Assembly (NCBI GenBank): GCA_027946365.1
Contig: JAPEUQ010000016.1
Location: 248,001 to 312,000 of the forward strand
Source of the DNA: Kalmusia sp. IMI 367209
Lineage: Eukaryota > Ascomycota > Dothideomycetes > Pleosporales > Didymosphaeriaceae
Direction: 5' to 3'
Length of the DNA stretch: 64,000 nucleotides
The notes under the pieces are model-generated. The model saw only the letters and a list, made by a program, of their open reading frames with translations, had not been told where the DNA came from and ran no database searches. Positions 44,330-56,640 of the stretch are shown here, piece by piece. The position numbers and the translations under genes are program-made. Position 1 is the stretch's first letter, and each line of letters opens with the position of its first letter.

Positions 44330-47300
44330 TCACCGCCCACCCAACTCCACATTCTCCATCTCGGCCCTCAACTCCTCTTCACTTGCTAGCAAATTCTTCG
44401 CCCACGGCACAACAATCTTCCCCCTACGCACATACCGCTGTGTATCTCCTCCTTCCCATCTCACGATCCCACCTCCCCCCCAGCCTCCTTCATCTCCTTC
44501 ACCATCAAGAACGATCGGCCCTTCCTCACCATGAGGCCTGGTCTTCCTCCCAAAATACGGCGGGCCTCTCCCTGCCTCGGCGGCCTTCTCCCACGAGGTT
44601 TCGCAAGCACGCGCGATGACAGCCGCCGACGCCCACCCCGTCCGCCGATCGATGGCCAGCAGGCGCTTGACGAGCCATGCGCGCTGGGGTTGCTCTTGAT
44701 ACTGGACGCCCGCGAAGAAGAGGGCCATGGTGGCTTCGATGAGGGCAGCGCCGAGGAAGGGACTGAGCGGTATCTCGTCGCTGGCGGGGACCTGCATGCC
44801 CGCAGAGATGCGTCCGATGAGCGTGGCGTACGGTTTGGTCGTGCCTGCAGCGACACCGGCGGCAACCGTTGCTGCTGGTGGCATGGCAGGGTGTGAGCGG
44901 ACGAGAAGGATCTTGGAGAGGTGGAGCATGGTCCAGATCGTACTGATGTCGTAACTGCGGTGCACGAGGGCTGGGCCGAAGGGTGTCATGTTGCCCCCCG
45001 GTGCGACCGGGTAGAGATCTTCGGTCAAGGGCGCAAAGGCCTCGTTGTTAGCTAGGTGACTTGCGATGATGGCGTGGGCGCGGGATATGTCCTCCCACTC
45101 CTCTTCTGCTGCTGCGAGGGCGGCAGGGAGGTTCGAGAATTTCGGATGCGGTGTATGTGGGGTCTTAGGAGATCTTTTGTAAGTGTAGCCGTCAGGTGTG
45201 GCATAGCTTTTCGGTAGTGAAGATGGACCTGCGGTAGGTGCCATGCCATAGAAAGCTGGCATTCCGCCTGGAGGCCCACTGGGAGCTGTCCCCTGCCTCT
45301 GTCTGGGAGTCGGGCCCGGACCTGATATCGGGCCGGTGCCCTGTAGATGCGGTGGGGGCCCCATAGGGGGTCTCATAGCACTCGGTGGTGTTTGCGGCGG
45401 GCCTGTCTGTCCCTTTGGAGGTGGCGGTCCCCTCGGCATACCCCCAGGCATACTGGGGCTTGGTCTCCATTGCCCACCATTCGCTTCAACTTGTTTGAGC
45501 TTTCTCGGACGGTCTCGTACTGCAAAGTCGGAGATTCGAGCGATGAGGAGAACGATGTGGTCGTGCGTTCCATAGATGGCGTCTCCACGGCCAAGCGGTG
45601 CGCGTGGAGGACAGTCTGACCATTTGCGGAAAGGAGTTCTGATGTGTTAGTACCATGGTGGAAGTCCAGGAAGGCAACTTTGACTTACATCAGTGGATTA
45701 CCGCTTACCATGCTCTGGAAGGCGTCATGTCGAAAGTAGAACCATTGCAGATCTTGCAGTGTCTCGAACGTTCGAAGATCTAGTTTTCCTGCCGTTTCCT
45801 CCTGTTTGTTGTCCGCATGCTCGAGTACTCTGCCAAAATCTTCGTAGCTGACTTTCTTACCAATGATTGCGCTGACCAAGCCTTCCTCTGGCATCATTGC
45901 GTTTTCTACCAGCGGTGAGTCAAATTGTCCTAGGTCGGCGAGAAACCTGCTTTCTTGGGTAATCTGCGCCGCCTTCAGGCGTCGTGCTTCTCGAGTAAGC
46001 GACGGGAAATCAAGCTCAGCAAGGAGCTGTGCTGCGCCGACCAGATGGGTCGACCACTTCACATGCTCAGCAGTCATGACTATGTCGTTAGCGAGAGTGT
46101 GCAGGGCGAACAGAAGCCATACCTTCATAGAAGGCTAGTAGGAGACTTGTAGCGATTGTTGCGATTGTGTGTCTCCTTTTGGGATTCGCTAGAGATCTGC
46201 CTAAGCGTTTCAGTGCATACGCTATATGATACCGTCAGCTACGCTCCGAAAGCCTGACTGAGGGATCTTCAGACCATAGTGTTTGTACGACGGCGTCACC
46301 GAAGCCCGCTGTAATCTCGCGATATGCAAGCTAGCCAGCGCTAGCATGGCATGCAGGAGTCCTTGATGATTCAGCGCTTTCAGGGGAAGTATGTACGTCC
46401 ACAGATTCTGCTGTGATGGTGGGGTCGGTCCCTCGAATATCGATGTAGGATTTCGCGGGTTCCTTTCGTAGATGGAAAGAGACTATTGGTACTATCAGTA
46501 TGCATTAGCAGGAGAAGTCTAGATCTGGCTTACCGGTCCGGTTACGTGGATGAAGTGTGCAAAGACTCTTGCGGTCTTGGGATTCTTCAGCGGATTGGCA
46601 ACTTGTTCCGCTTTGTAATGGCTCAGAACGCCTTCGTAGATGAAAGCATCGTATCTCCGCAACGTCAACTCGTTCGTGTGGTCGTGCTGTATCTTTCGAA
46701 TGAGGCTGAAATCCCTATTCAGGATCGTCGCTTCCTCGTCCGGCGCGGGTGTGTCAGCCATTTCCTCGTCCGAGTCGACGTCCCAGTATTCATCATCGAC
46801 TTGCTCCACGGCGGCTTCGTCGAGCACTTGTGTAGGGCTGACATGGTCTTCGCCCCCAAACCCACTCAATGGAATTTTCGGTTGGTCTTCTGGGGCATGT
46901 ACGGTGGCAGCGGGTTCTGTGAGAAGCCATCGTTAGCCCACTCTCTTCGCACGCTAAAGAGAGAAGACTAGGACTTTGAGTTTGTAGACAAGGCATAGGG
47001 CATGATCATAGCATGGGCAGAAAGTGACGACAAAGAACGAAGGTAGTAATATTTGATGACCGTATTCTGGTCCAGACTTGGTTTTTATACAAAATGGACA
47101 GAGAAGGAGATAACGATAGTGGTAGCTAAGATGTCGAAGCTGTAACTAAACACGAGACATACCGTAAACAGCATGCTGGGGCATATACGATACATGTGAA
47201 GACACATCATGCTGGGGTATCTGAACAGGGTGAAAACTGGAATGTGAAGAATCTGCGTGTGAGACGGCGAGCGAATATGCCTCTGTCTGACTATAGCTTG

Positions 47301-48045
47301 TCGAAGTGACCTGTGGCTGTTGAAGCGGAGCCTGCGAATGGCTTCCGTAGGCGTAATAGTTTTGATCATGAGAGGGTTGCTGAGCTTGATACTGGTTCGG
47401 TGAATAGCGCGCAGCCTCTTGAGAGTACTGTCCCTGGAAGCTTCCATGCACTGGAGAAGGCTGAGGGAAGTAGGATGTTGCGCTTGTTGGGGTCGGTAGC
47501 TGATGGTGCGGGGAATGGAGTGCTTGTGGGTGTTGAGGCGAGGACAAAGGCTGGTTGTAGGTGCTATCTGGGTTGTAGGATTGCGCGCTTCCCGAGTAGG
47601 CTTGCTGGGTGTTCAGATGCCCCAGCGTAGGTGGATTCTCCGTTTGGTACTCGAAGTGCGTCAACGGCCGGGGCTGGATCGACGCCATGGTGCCTTCAGG
47701 AGGCTGCGACGAGGACTGGCTGGGTCGGTAGTTGGACGAACGGCTGCCGGGAAGCATCGAGTTGTGGTACTGTAGGGTGCTCACGACGCCTGGGTGGTTC
47801 GGCCAGTCCCCCATGGGAGGCTTGAAGATGACGCGCTGGTTGTATCCCTCGCACTGTCGTTTGGATTTGATACAGTTGGCACAGGTGGGGCGCTCTTCGC
47901 CGCACTTGATTCTCCTTTTGCGGCATGTGAGGCACCCGGTCTTGGTCCTCTTCCTCGCCTTTGCGTTGGCGGTGGAGCCTGTGCCCGTCGGTGACAGATC
48001 GCCAGCACCACTCCCCGCAGCCGGGTCGGCAGACGACATGTCCAT
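44330..48045 (-). CDS. Zn(II)2Cys6 transcription factor, 1090 aa
   Basis: Six exons on the minus strand: 47163-48045, 46534-46916, 46275-46482, 46123-46221, 45689-46079, 44330-45638. Introns are 246, 51, 53, 43 and 50 bp, and every join restores conserved text (for example KHYAYALKR and FYEVMTAEH). The DNA-binding cluster lies at residues 38-65 with Cys at 38, 41, 48, 55, 58 and 65 (CX2CX6CX6CX2CX6C), followed by SKRQCEGYNQRVIFKPPMGD. A long Gln/Ser/Pro/Tyr-rich region comes next, then an acidic stretch (DDEYWDVDSDEEM) and the helical middle homology domain (LHAMLALASLHIARLQ, LQDLQWFYFRHDAFQSMVSG). The C-terminus carries a Pro/Gly-rich insert (MPRGPPPPKGQTGPP) and a last helical domain. I do not know its targets. 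About 5 kb without a gene lies upstream. Confidence 0.85.
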
Positions 48046-51000
48046 GGCGGGCGTGTCAAGCTCGACGAGGCCTGCGTCCTGGGGAACGACTTGGGCAGGA
48101 GTCAGTAAAGAGGAGGTCTCGGGGAAGGAAGGTCATCCGGGATGCTGGACCGACCCGCAGGGTATAGGAGAAATCCGTACCTGGGCAAGGCAGCGTGGTT
48201 TAAGGAGACGGCGACGCTGGATCGGCCGGCAGACAGTGGTCCGCGGTTCTCTCGGCGCTACTGTGCCAGGAGGGGAAAGTGCCCGCCAGCAAGTGTCGAT
48301 CGGCTGGCTGTGGTTTGGCGGGGCGTCAACGGCCCAAGCTGTCAGATTCTGCGGTGGAGCCGATGGAACAGACACTGGAGAGAGGGGAGCAGCAGTGGCT
48401 TTGGAGAGTGGATCTAGCGAGAGTTCGTGTAGGACAGGTGCGGGAGAGGCAGCGAGGCGGGTGCAGGCAAGTTTACAAGAACCATGTGGAGCCGGACGTC
48501 GATGTCAGATATAGGGAGCGGGAGAGCACGCACCATGTGTGAAGGCCGCCACAGGACCCCAACGAGCAACAGCCAGCGGGCGGGCCCCGTCGTGGGCAAG
48601 GAACAGGCCGAAGCAGCTGCACGCAATGAGGACTCAGTCAAACCGGGGGAGCAGACGGCTGAGAGTTGAATAGGCGGTCTAGACGGATTGGGAGGACTAT
48701 GCTCCTCTCGGGGCCCTGTTCAAGGAACGTGAATCACGATAAGCAATTGGAACCCTGGTGCTCAGACTGGACGATGCATGGAGACGGACTGGGGGGGGGA
48801 TGAGATGCAGATACCATAGGGAGCAAGATGCTATAGGGCAAATAGCGTGCGGAGTGCGAAGGAAACGGAAGCCATTGGGCTAGGGTTGGAGGCTTGCGAC
48901 GCTCGGGCTGGTTGGAGAACTGGGCACGTCGACGCCCACGACAGCGGCGGCGGGAAGGTTGGCAGCTGGGGAGGGTCTGTGTGAATGGATGGGCCCCTGG
49001 GATCGCTGGGATCGCTGTCTAGGCGTGCGGGTGGGCTAAGGAAGAGGGGGTCGTGCTTTTCGATTTCGGCAGGCCGGGGTATCGTACATCAGTCTGCCCA
49101 GAATAGCATCACGACTTTGGAGATGGGCATGACGGCGCTGGCAGGCTGCGGGCGGGCGAGGGAACTGGCATCGAGGAAGGAGCAGCGCAGCCAGGGCAGT
49201 CGCGACGAACGGGTCAGGGCAGGCGCTACCCGACGCCGAGGTCGCGCCTGCACTAACGACTAAGGACGACGGGCACGCTGAATCAGTCCTGGCGGTGCGT
49301 CTGCGCTGTCAGTGTGTGCGTGTGCGTGGTGCGTGAGTTGTGATGCTGTCGATTCGGGCCTGTGTGCTGCGTCCAAAGCGTCGTCGGGCGGCTCAAAATG
49401 GGCCCCTGCGAACCAGTGCCAGCCTCTTGCGCGCGCCGACATCGAGGTTTTTCTCCTTCCGCTCGCCGGCACCTGCACTCGTCGTCCCATCTCCGCCTTG
49501 CCTCGCCGCTCCTTTCGGCGCCCGCGACGCTTTCGTCACGTCCAGGTCGCGTCCAGACTCGCAGCTCGGAGCATCATCCCTCGCGCATTGCCCCCCTCCC
49601 CCTTCCCCGGCGAGGGTCGCTTGCAGACTTTTTGTGAGCTGAGGTCGGAACACCACGGCACCGTGGCCAGCACAGCACGACTCACTGCTCGCTGCTCCCG
49701 CCCCAATGGCTGGGCCCATTCACGCTGCGTCTTGATAGCTTGGCTCCCTCTCCAATATGCGGCGCACCAAAGGGGCAAGGGGCGGATCGCCTCTGGCGGG
49801 CGGCTGACGCTGCGCTGGCCAACAAGCTTAAACCTTCCCGCTGCTCATCCATGGCGTTCCCACCGCACTGGGTAACCTTCTTTCACCGCAGCCTGCCCGC
49901 GCCGGCCAAACAAGCCAGGACCCGTGCCAGCTGCTGTCTGCCGTCCCTCTCTGGCTCTGCGCTGCCCGCTCTGGCGCGCGACTGGTGGGCCACGGTGGTG
50001 CGTTGCCGCCGCGTCCGGGGGCCCCGTCTCCAGGCCAGCTTGGAAAGGGGACACGCAGGCGCGCGCGCGCGCTCGCTCGCTCGCTCGCTCGCTCTCTGCT
50101 CGTCGCCCAAACCGGCTGTGTTGCTTGTTCCACATCCTCTTAACACGCCGCCGCTATGATTTGCGGCCTAGCCCGCGCAGACCGGGTCGCCTGAGCCTTC
50201 AGCCTCTCCCCCCTCCTCCTCCCCGATAAACTATGACAGTGGGAAAACCATAACAAGACGGCCGGCGGCCTCTGCATATCTGGACCTGCAGCAGATACCG
50301 TGCGGCCTTGCCCAAATGCCGGCATTACGAGGTCCTGCTCTATTCTTGCAACCTGCTGCAGGGCGGGCGAGTACCCAACATGCACCGTCCTTGCAAGCGA
50401 CGTAGATCCCCGGAAATCTTGGGCCCGTGAGCCATCTCTCATCACTTCCGGGACGCGCACGTCTTGATTCCGCCAGCCCAATCCCTGGTCTTGGACCCCA
50501 ACGCGCGCCGTGCTGCAGCTGGTTACGAACGCCACCTCGAACTACCAACAGCCTCATCCAAGATCCATCGCCGGGCCACGAGGCGACATGCATGCCAACT
50601 CCAATCTGGGTTGTGCTTTCCCTATCCGTCCCTGTCAGCAGGTGCGCCCGCCCGTAACTGCCACTCACTAGCCGTCACCCATCACCCCATCTGCTGTATC
50701 TGGCAGTCGATGGGATGTCCGCCCCACAGACTTCGTGGGCACATGACGGCTGTCTGCACCCCACGCTCACGCTGTCTGCTCGTGTTCACCACAGCTGGGG
50801 AGCTGGGGAGCTGGGGCGCGCAGCACGGTTGGTATGCGCAAACCACCACGGCCAGAAGACAGATACTTGCAGCAACCTGTTTGCTTCGAGTTCGAGCACA
50901 CCTTGCAGAGAGACAGAGTGTGCTGATCTGCGAGAGCCGAATCGCGGGCCGCGCTCGGACACGGCTGGGCACCCAACCGAGCGACGATTCGGCCCTTTTT

Positions 51001-53288
51001 CACACACACACAAACATCTCCAACCTCGGCTCCTCCCGAACACGATATTCACCGGACGAAATGAGGCTCATCAGCCGGCGATTGCCGCAACTTTTCTTCT
51101 GGCGGCTGACGTTGCCTCGATGCTCAATTCCTGCTTGTGACCATCAACACTGGGCTCGCCAGAACAAGCTGAGACATCTGCAAAGAGCACACCAGCGCGG
51201 AATTCCGCCCAAGAGATTGAATCTCAGATGTCCTCGCACCCCCAGTCAATGTATATGCATAGGTCCCAAATATAGCGCCATTTGTGGCGCCCACGAGCTG
51301 CCGCTGGAGGCGTCCTGGTCACCCATCTCCAAGTCCTGCTTGAACGGCGACTACTGCGGCGAAGGCGCCAATTCTTGGCAACTCTACTGGGAAATTTTGA
51401 TGGTCTCAGTGCATCCAGCCCAATAGTCTCCAGCAGCGTGCGCCATTCAACTCATCAACTAACTGCTTCAGGTCGATCTGCAATGACCTCGCCCGTGCAG
51501 CCTAAGCTCGAGTGGTAAGTATTGCGAGCACGCGTGCACACAATACCGTCACGCCTCAAGAGGATTTGCTGTTTTCCACGCCTCGTATTGAGTCGAAGAC
51601 ATTTGGGTTTGGTGTTGTTGAGCAACAGTATATAGCGACATGTCAGACAGATCTACACGGCAAGCTCGCTAACCCCAACCGCCCCTGGACTAGTTTTCAT
51701 TGCATAACACTTTACCTGATGCCGCAGGAGATGACTACCAAGCTCACCCACCCAGCCGGCAGTCCGTAGATGCGCATCCATTGGGGGATTCTCCCCGAAA
51801 AGCGACTAAAGCCCTGCATTGCCCGTACGCTGCCGTTTCAATATCAAGAAGCTGCAGGATTACCAACCAAACAATTGGTCAAGAAGCCACAACCGGGAAG
51901 AATGAGCTGTTGTCCGACGGCCTATACCATCAGTCCGCTCAGCCAGTCATTATCGTTGCTGATCATGTCCAATTTAGCATCACTACATTCACCGGTCGCA
52001 ACATTTCGCCCTGTATGCAACGGACATGGCTGATTCGAGTCCAAAATTACGTCAACTGACATAGCCGTAATCGCCAGTTACCTGTCCCGCGCGGTACGAG
52101 TCAGTATGGGATGGAGCAACCTGCCAGACAGATGCCAGCGGAGCAATCGATCGAGTTCACAGTATAAGCGACCCGCAACCGAAGGCGTGCTTGATCCAAA
52201 ACGTCTGCGATCACCTCACACTTGTCCCGAATGGCCAACGATTACCTTACGCTTGTAGCGAGCGTGCCCTTCATTCGGAAAATGACGAGCAGGCTAGCGA
52301 TGCATCGTACCGGGCGCTAACTGTGCACACTAACGTTCTAGCAGGCCGCGTATACTTACTTGTATGTGTGCTGCGCTCCTACCTGAGTGTCTTGTTCGTA
52401 TTCTTGAGACAACGTTAGACTGACACGAGGCGGGGATGTGGTTCTGCTATCCGGTCAATTCCTCAGCTTGACTTACAGCGCTGCCACCAATACGGAGGGA
52501 CGGATAACAGCGCCGGCGGCGAGAAAAATCACCACTCTCGGACCGAGGTATTTTAGTGTTCGACACCACTTCTCCACTTGAGCATGTGGGGAGAGAGAGC
52601 ATGGCGGATCCTGTTTACGATGTTCGGTGAAGCCCTAATGGCCACGACCTAGGATCGAACAAGGCAGCAAACAGGTGTGATACGCCTTCTCCACCCAAGG
52701 GCGCAGAAAATCCTTCTACCAAAGCACTTTCACGCGAGATCACACTGCAGGCGAGTCCTCACCACAGGATCGGTCACCACGCTTTAGGTTTGACTTCTCG
52801 CCGTTCCTCTAGGCTGGAAGAGGAGCCTAGTGATGATTGCCTACTGCCATTCACGGCCCAGTAGACTCAACAATCCATACGACTCACACCGCATCCCTTT
52901 GGGGGCTGCGTGTGGAGGGTTCAAAAGTGACCAGTGGGAAGATTTGTTGCTATCACTCAGCTCCGCGATGAGATGAAGGAGGCCGGCATGGTGGTTCAAT
53001 GGAATGGAGAGAGAATTTTTCCTCTCAAGACAGGGCAGTGAGCGTACGAACTAGGGCACAGGGCACTACAACGGATACACCGGCAACGTAAACGGCACGG
53101 CGCTCTCGCAACATGAACCAATGCTTTGGTAGAGGATTGTTGACCGTGTTTTCGGAGGCTGGCTGGTCAGGTCTAAGCCGTTCTATCTGATAGGCCACCT
53201 GAAGATGATCCTTATTTCACATTTAGCCTTGATAGCCTCTTCACACCCACAACCTCTTCTACACATCCCTGGGTGTGCTACAATGAAT
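48046..53288. other. 5.2 kb without a convincing gene
   Basis: Upstream of the Zn2Cys6 gene and downstream of the TGT gene. The 48-51 kb part is GC-rich, and open frames of 100-320 codons there have low-complexity, Cys/Arg/Ser-rich translations, often no ATG, and overlap on several frames, as expected by chance at high GC. A G9 run lies near 48791. A short ATG-led segment ending in a good splice donor (51483-51515) is the only hint of a gene. Long leaders or regulatory DNA for the regulator gene are plausible. Confidence 0.4.
50059..50096. repeat. GC dinucleotide and GCTC microsatellite
   Basis: A run of alternating G and C followed by about six copies of GCTC inside the GC-rich gene-free interval. 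Confidence 0.85.
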
Positions 53289-54863
53289 TCAGTCGGCCAA
53301 CAAGTCCACACCGACACCTTTCAACGCGGTGACTGCCCATGCGGGATATTTGCTTTTGTCGTCGTACAGCTTCCCAAAGAAGTCTCGGAGGAAGGCTGGA
53401 TACCTATCTTCGAGGATAGCCTCGCGGGCTAGCCTCATGAGATTGAGCTGATAGTGCACGTTGTGCATGGTCAAAAGATGCGCTCCAGCCGTCTCCTTCG
53501 CAGTGACGTGGTAGATGTATGCGCGCGTAATGCCCAAGCCGCCCTCCTCTGTGGACCGGCAGCACGTGCACCGGCAGCCTTCTTCGATGGGACCGAAATC
53601 CGACGCGTAGGCTGCGTTGCGGATGTTCAGGACGCCATGGGCTGTGATGGCATTGCCGAAGCGCTGCGAGCAATTAGTTGGCGTCCGTGTGAGTGTGAGA
53701 GAGCCTGTAAATCAAGTGTCTTACCGCTGTTCGCGTCGGCCAAACACAGTCGAACATGTCGGCGCCTAGGGCGACGGAAACAACCAAATCCTCGGGATAT
53801 CCCTATTCCCATTAGTCAACGATCAGCGGGCGATTGCCTCCCCTCTTACCACTCCCATCACATATCGTGGCTTCCTCTCCGGCAGGAGTCCTCTGCATGT
53901 GTCGACTACCTTGCAGTACTCGTCCTTTGCCTCGCCGCCCGACAGGCCTCCTATAGCTATGCCCGGCGTGTCTCTCGCCACCATCTCGGCCGTACATTGT
54001 TTTCGCAAGTCCAGGTCCAGCCCACCTTGTATGATGCAAAACAGGTTCTGCCTCTCAGGGTATTTATGTGCTTGTATGCACCGGTCCAGCCAGCGGACTG
54101 AGCGCTCCATGGCTTCCTTCATGCGCGCCAGGTCGGGCGAAGTCGTTACAATGACATCGTCGAGCTGCATGATAATGTCGGAGCCGATGGAGTTTTGGAG
54201 AGATATGGAGTGCTCGGGGGTGAGGAGCCTGCATCGTCAGTATGCGACAAGGCTATAGACTGGGTACTATGTACATTGGTGTTCCATCGTGCGGACTGAG
54301 GAAGCGCACGCCTTCCTCTGTTACTTGTGCCAGCTTGAGCAGCGAGACCATCTGGAAGCTGGAGTCTGTCAGCTCCACGCTCCTCGATCAAAACCGAGAG
54401 GGTCACCGACCCACCGCTATCTGCACCAGTCAGCGCCGTGACACTTTACACGCAGAGAACAATTGAAGCACCTGTGAGGATGTTGTGCGGCCATGACTGG
54501 AACTTGTGCGCGCCGCCTATCGCATCCAAGGTTGCCTGTCCCGGCTTAAGACCTCTCTCTCATGTTAGCTTTCGCTGAGAGCCCAAATTCGCTCGGCGTA
54601 CAGATGGTACGTGTTGTTCAGACAGAGCCTGCATCCTTGTTCCTCGAGCTGGTCGGGCGTCAGGCCTTTAAGGGACGCCTGCGTGGCTACGGGCATGAAC
54701 ATGGGGAGCGGGACGGGGCCATGGGGCAGGTGGAGGGTCGCGGCGCGAGCTTTGGTGACCTGTTCATGTCAGAGACGGCGCATTGGCATGGAGAATGGGT
54801 GCTCACCGAGCACTTGCCCAGAAGCTCGTAGGTGAGTGCGGAGGGCATTGGCACGGGCGCCAT
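53289..54863 (-). CDS. Queuine tRNA-ribosyltransferase catalytic subunit, 407 aa
   Basis: Eight exons on the minus strand: 54807-54863, 54602-54759, 54472-54554, 54411-54420, 54275-54358, 53850-54228, 53725-53802, 53289-53663; introns are 46-61 bp. The enzyme swaps guanine for queuine at position 34 of GUN-anticodon tRNAs, with a non-catalytic partner (QTRT2) not seen here. Motifs: [35 protein letters not shown] (Asp at residue 100), [31 protein letters not shown], and [11 protein letters not shown] with the nucleophilic Asp at 275. The zinc site is CRCTCC (313-318) plus the late MHNVHYQL His. The fourth exon is only 10 nt and supplies most of the DSGG motif. Length matches eukaryotic TGT (about 400). 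Eukaryotes salvage queuine from bacteria or food. Confidence 0.92.
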
Positions 54864-55484
54864 GGCGGGCGTGTGTTCGGAATGGTTTTGTTGGAGATGC
54901 ACGCTTCTCGGAATTGCTTTCGCTAGAGAATTAAAGTGCGGCCTGTGCGCGTACGCTAGTGGATCCGATGTTAGGCGTTGCGACACCATCGTATCTCCAT
55001 CTACTGTGTCACTCCATGGAGCAGAGAAAGATCCCACTACAAATACTTTTCGAGAAGAGAAGACGATGCCAAAGCTCACGACGAAGATTCTGGGATGGTT
55101 CTCTTCCACATCTTTCCGTCGACTGCGAACGCTTCGTGGTCAACATTAATGCGCTCTGCAAGCGGGTCATATGGCATATGGACTGACTGAGTCTTTTCAC
55201 GCTACCTATCGTAGCGGAGAAGATGAGGTGTGCACAGCCCGGTCTTGAGGAAAGTTAGTGTAATCATACATCAGTCCTGAAAATGCGAAATATGTCATTT
55301 CGTTCTTCTAAGCATCGCTATAACAACGGCCGTCCAAAGGCAGGACCCGGGTCAGATGCTAGCTAAGGACAGGCGAGGTCAAGAATCAAAGCGTACTTGT
55401 GCGTTGAAGGAATGCTTTCGTTGCAACGCTTGCCCCATATCAACGTGCCGAGATGTGGAGCTTGCCGATACTGGGATGTAATCA
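54864..55484. other. Intergenic, TGT promoter
   Basis: 621 bp between the TGT start and the stop of the Cys/His protein gene (both minus). No gene is seen. Confidence 0.35.
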
Positions 55485-56451
55485 CTAGTTGTCAGGAGCC
55501 TGTCGCTGCTGAGCGAATCTATTCAATTCCTCCAACACTGCGAGATGAGTGCTGAGAAATGGCTGCAACTCGGCAGGTAACTCCACAGGGTTATCGGGAT
55601 GCTGACCATTGTAGATCCAGATCACAACAAACTGCTGGTATCGCTGGTGCTCCAATGCCTGCTGCTCTAGCTGCCGTTCCAATCGGCTCAATCTGTCGTC
55701 GATGGACACATGGTCCAACAAACGCACATGATCGGAAGTGGAGTCAGGTCTGCTATCACTCATCTTCACCTCGGGCTCTGCTTTGACGGCAATGCTGTCA
55801 GAGCTCGGATGGTTGTTGTGTGGATGGCCGGAGTTAGGTGCGCGGAAGTAATCGTCACTACTGTATCTTCGAAGAGGCGAACGATGCCGATCGGAGTAGG
55901 TACCTTCTTGCGGGGACCTTGATCGAGCGTGTCTAATATGAGCTTGGCGGTCTACTTGAAGAGCGGTCTCAAGAGTAGAGGATGGCCATCGGTTGTCCGT
56001 AGAACCAGACTGAGTCCGGAATCCGCGAGAATCGCGAGAATCTGTCATATACCGAGGATGGTCCATTTCCATGTGCGACTGCCACCATGAGGGATCGAAC
56101 TCCAGGCGCGCAAGGTGAGGGCAATGCTATAATATGTCAGTCAAGCTGCGATATTCGCCTAAGATAAATACTCACTCGTCCTCGATGCTGCTTGTTCAAC
56201 GGACAAGCAGGACATGGCTGAGAGCAGTGACGCCAATTGCGCCGGTGCGTTTCGGACACATCTTGCCAGCAGTTGGGACAACCATGGTCCTTGGGGCGCA
56301 CTCCTAACATTAGATATGCACGCCTGCGGGTAGCATCGTCTGATATGTAGTGCTCTCGAGGAGAGTCCTTGTTTCGATCGGGAGGTTTCTTGCCACCGTC
56401 GCCACCAGAAGCGAGGTTGTGAAGTCGCGGTCGATGCTTTCGGCGAGCCAT
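55485..56451 (-). CDS. Cys/His-rich fungal protein of unknown function, 305 aa
   Basis: Two exons, complement of 56176-56451 and 55485-56126, with a 49 bp phase-0 intron. The start is the first ATG in frame (MARRKHRPRLHNLASGGDGG). A compact Cys/His cluster spans the intron: CPNC, ETHRRNWRHC, CPACPLNKQHRGR, then HCPHLARLEFDPSWWQ. This would suit one or two zinc ions. Upstream of it is an AYLMLGVRPKDHG helix. The rest is Ser/Arg-rich and disordered with a VKAEPEVKMS sumoylation-like site. The C-terminus is a helical coiled-coil-like stretch (IDDRLSRLERQLEQQALEHQ) followed by PAELQPFLSTHLAVLEELNR. The layout suggests a nuclear adaptor, but I do not recognise the family. Confidence 0.62.
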
Positions 56452-56640
56452 GTCGTTTGCTGGCAAAAACTGTATGTTTGAGGTAGAGATCAGAGGTAGG
56501 GTTGGCGAGCTCAAGCTTGTTTACTTCTCTTGACGGGCGTAGGTTTCTCCGAGCCCGTGCGCAAATACTGCAGGTTTGAGTGGTGCAAGTGAAAGCGAAA
56601 CACCATTTTAGGCGCAAGCTATGTATTAAAATTGAGCGTG

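Noticed and set aside
47732..48514. 260-codon plus-strand frame
   Set aside because: Partly antisense to the Zn2Cys6 DNA-binding exon, and the rest is low-complexity GC-rich sequence.
50464..51426. 320-codon open frame on the plus strand
   Set aside because: It has no ATG at its start, lies in GC-rich DNA where several frames are open at once, and its translation lacks any ordered or conserved pattern.
14559..54863. Dihydrouridine synthase and queuine transferase as a tRNA-modification cluster
   Set aside because: They are about 37 kb apart with many unrelated genes between them and separate promoters.
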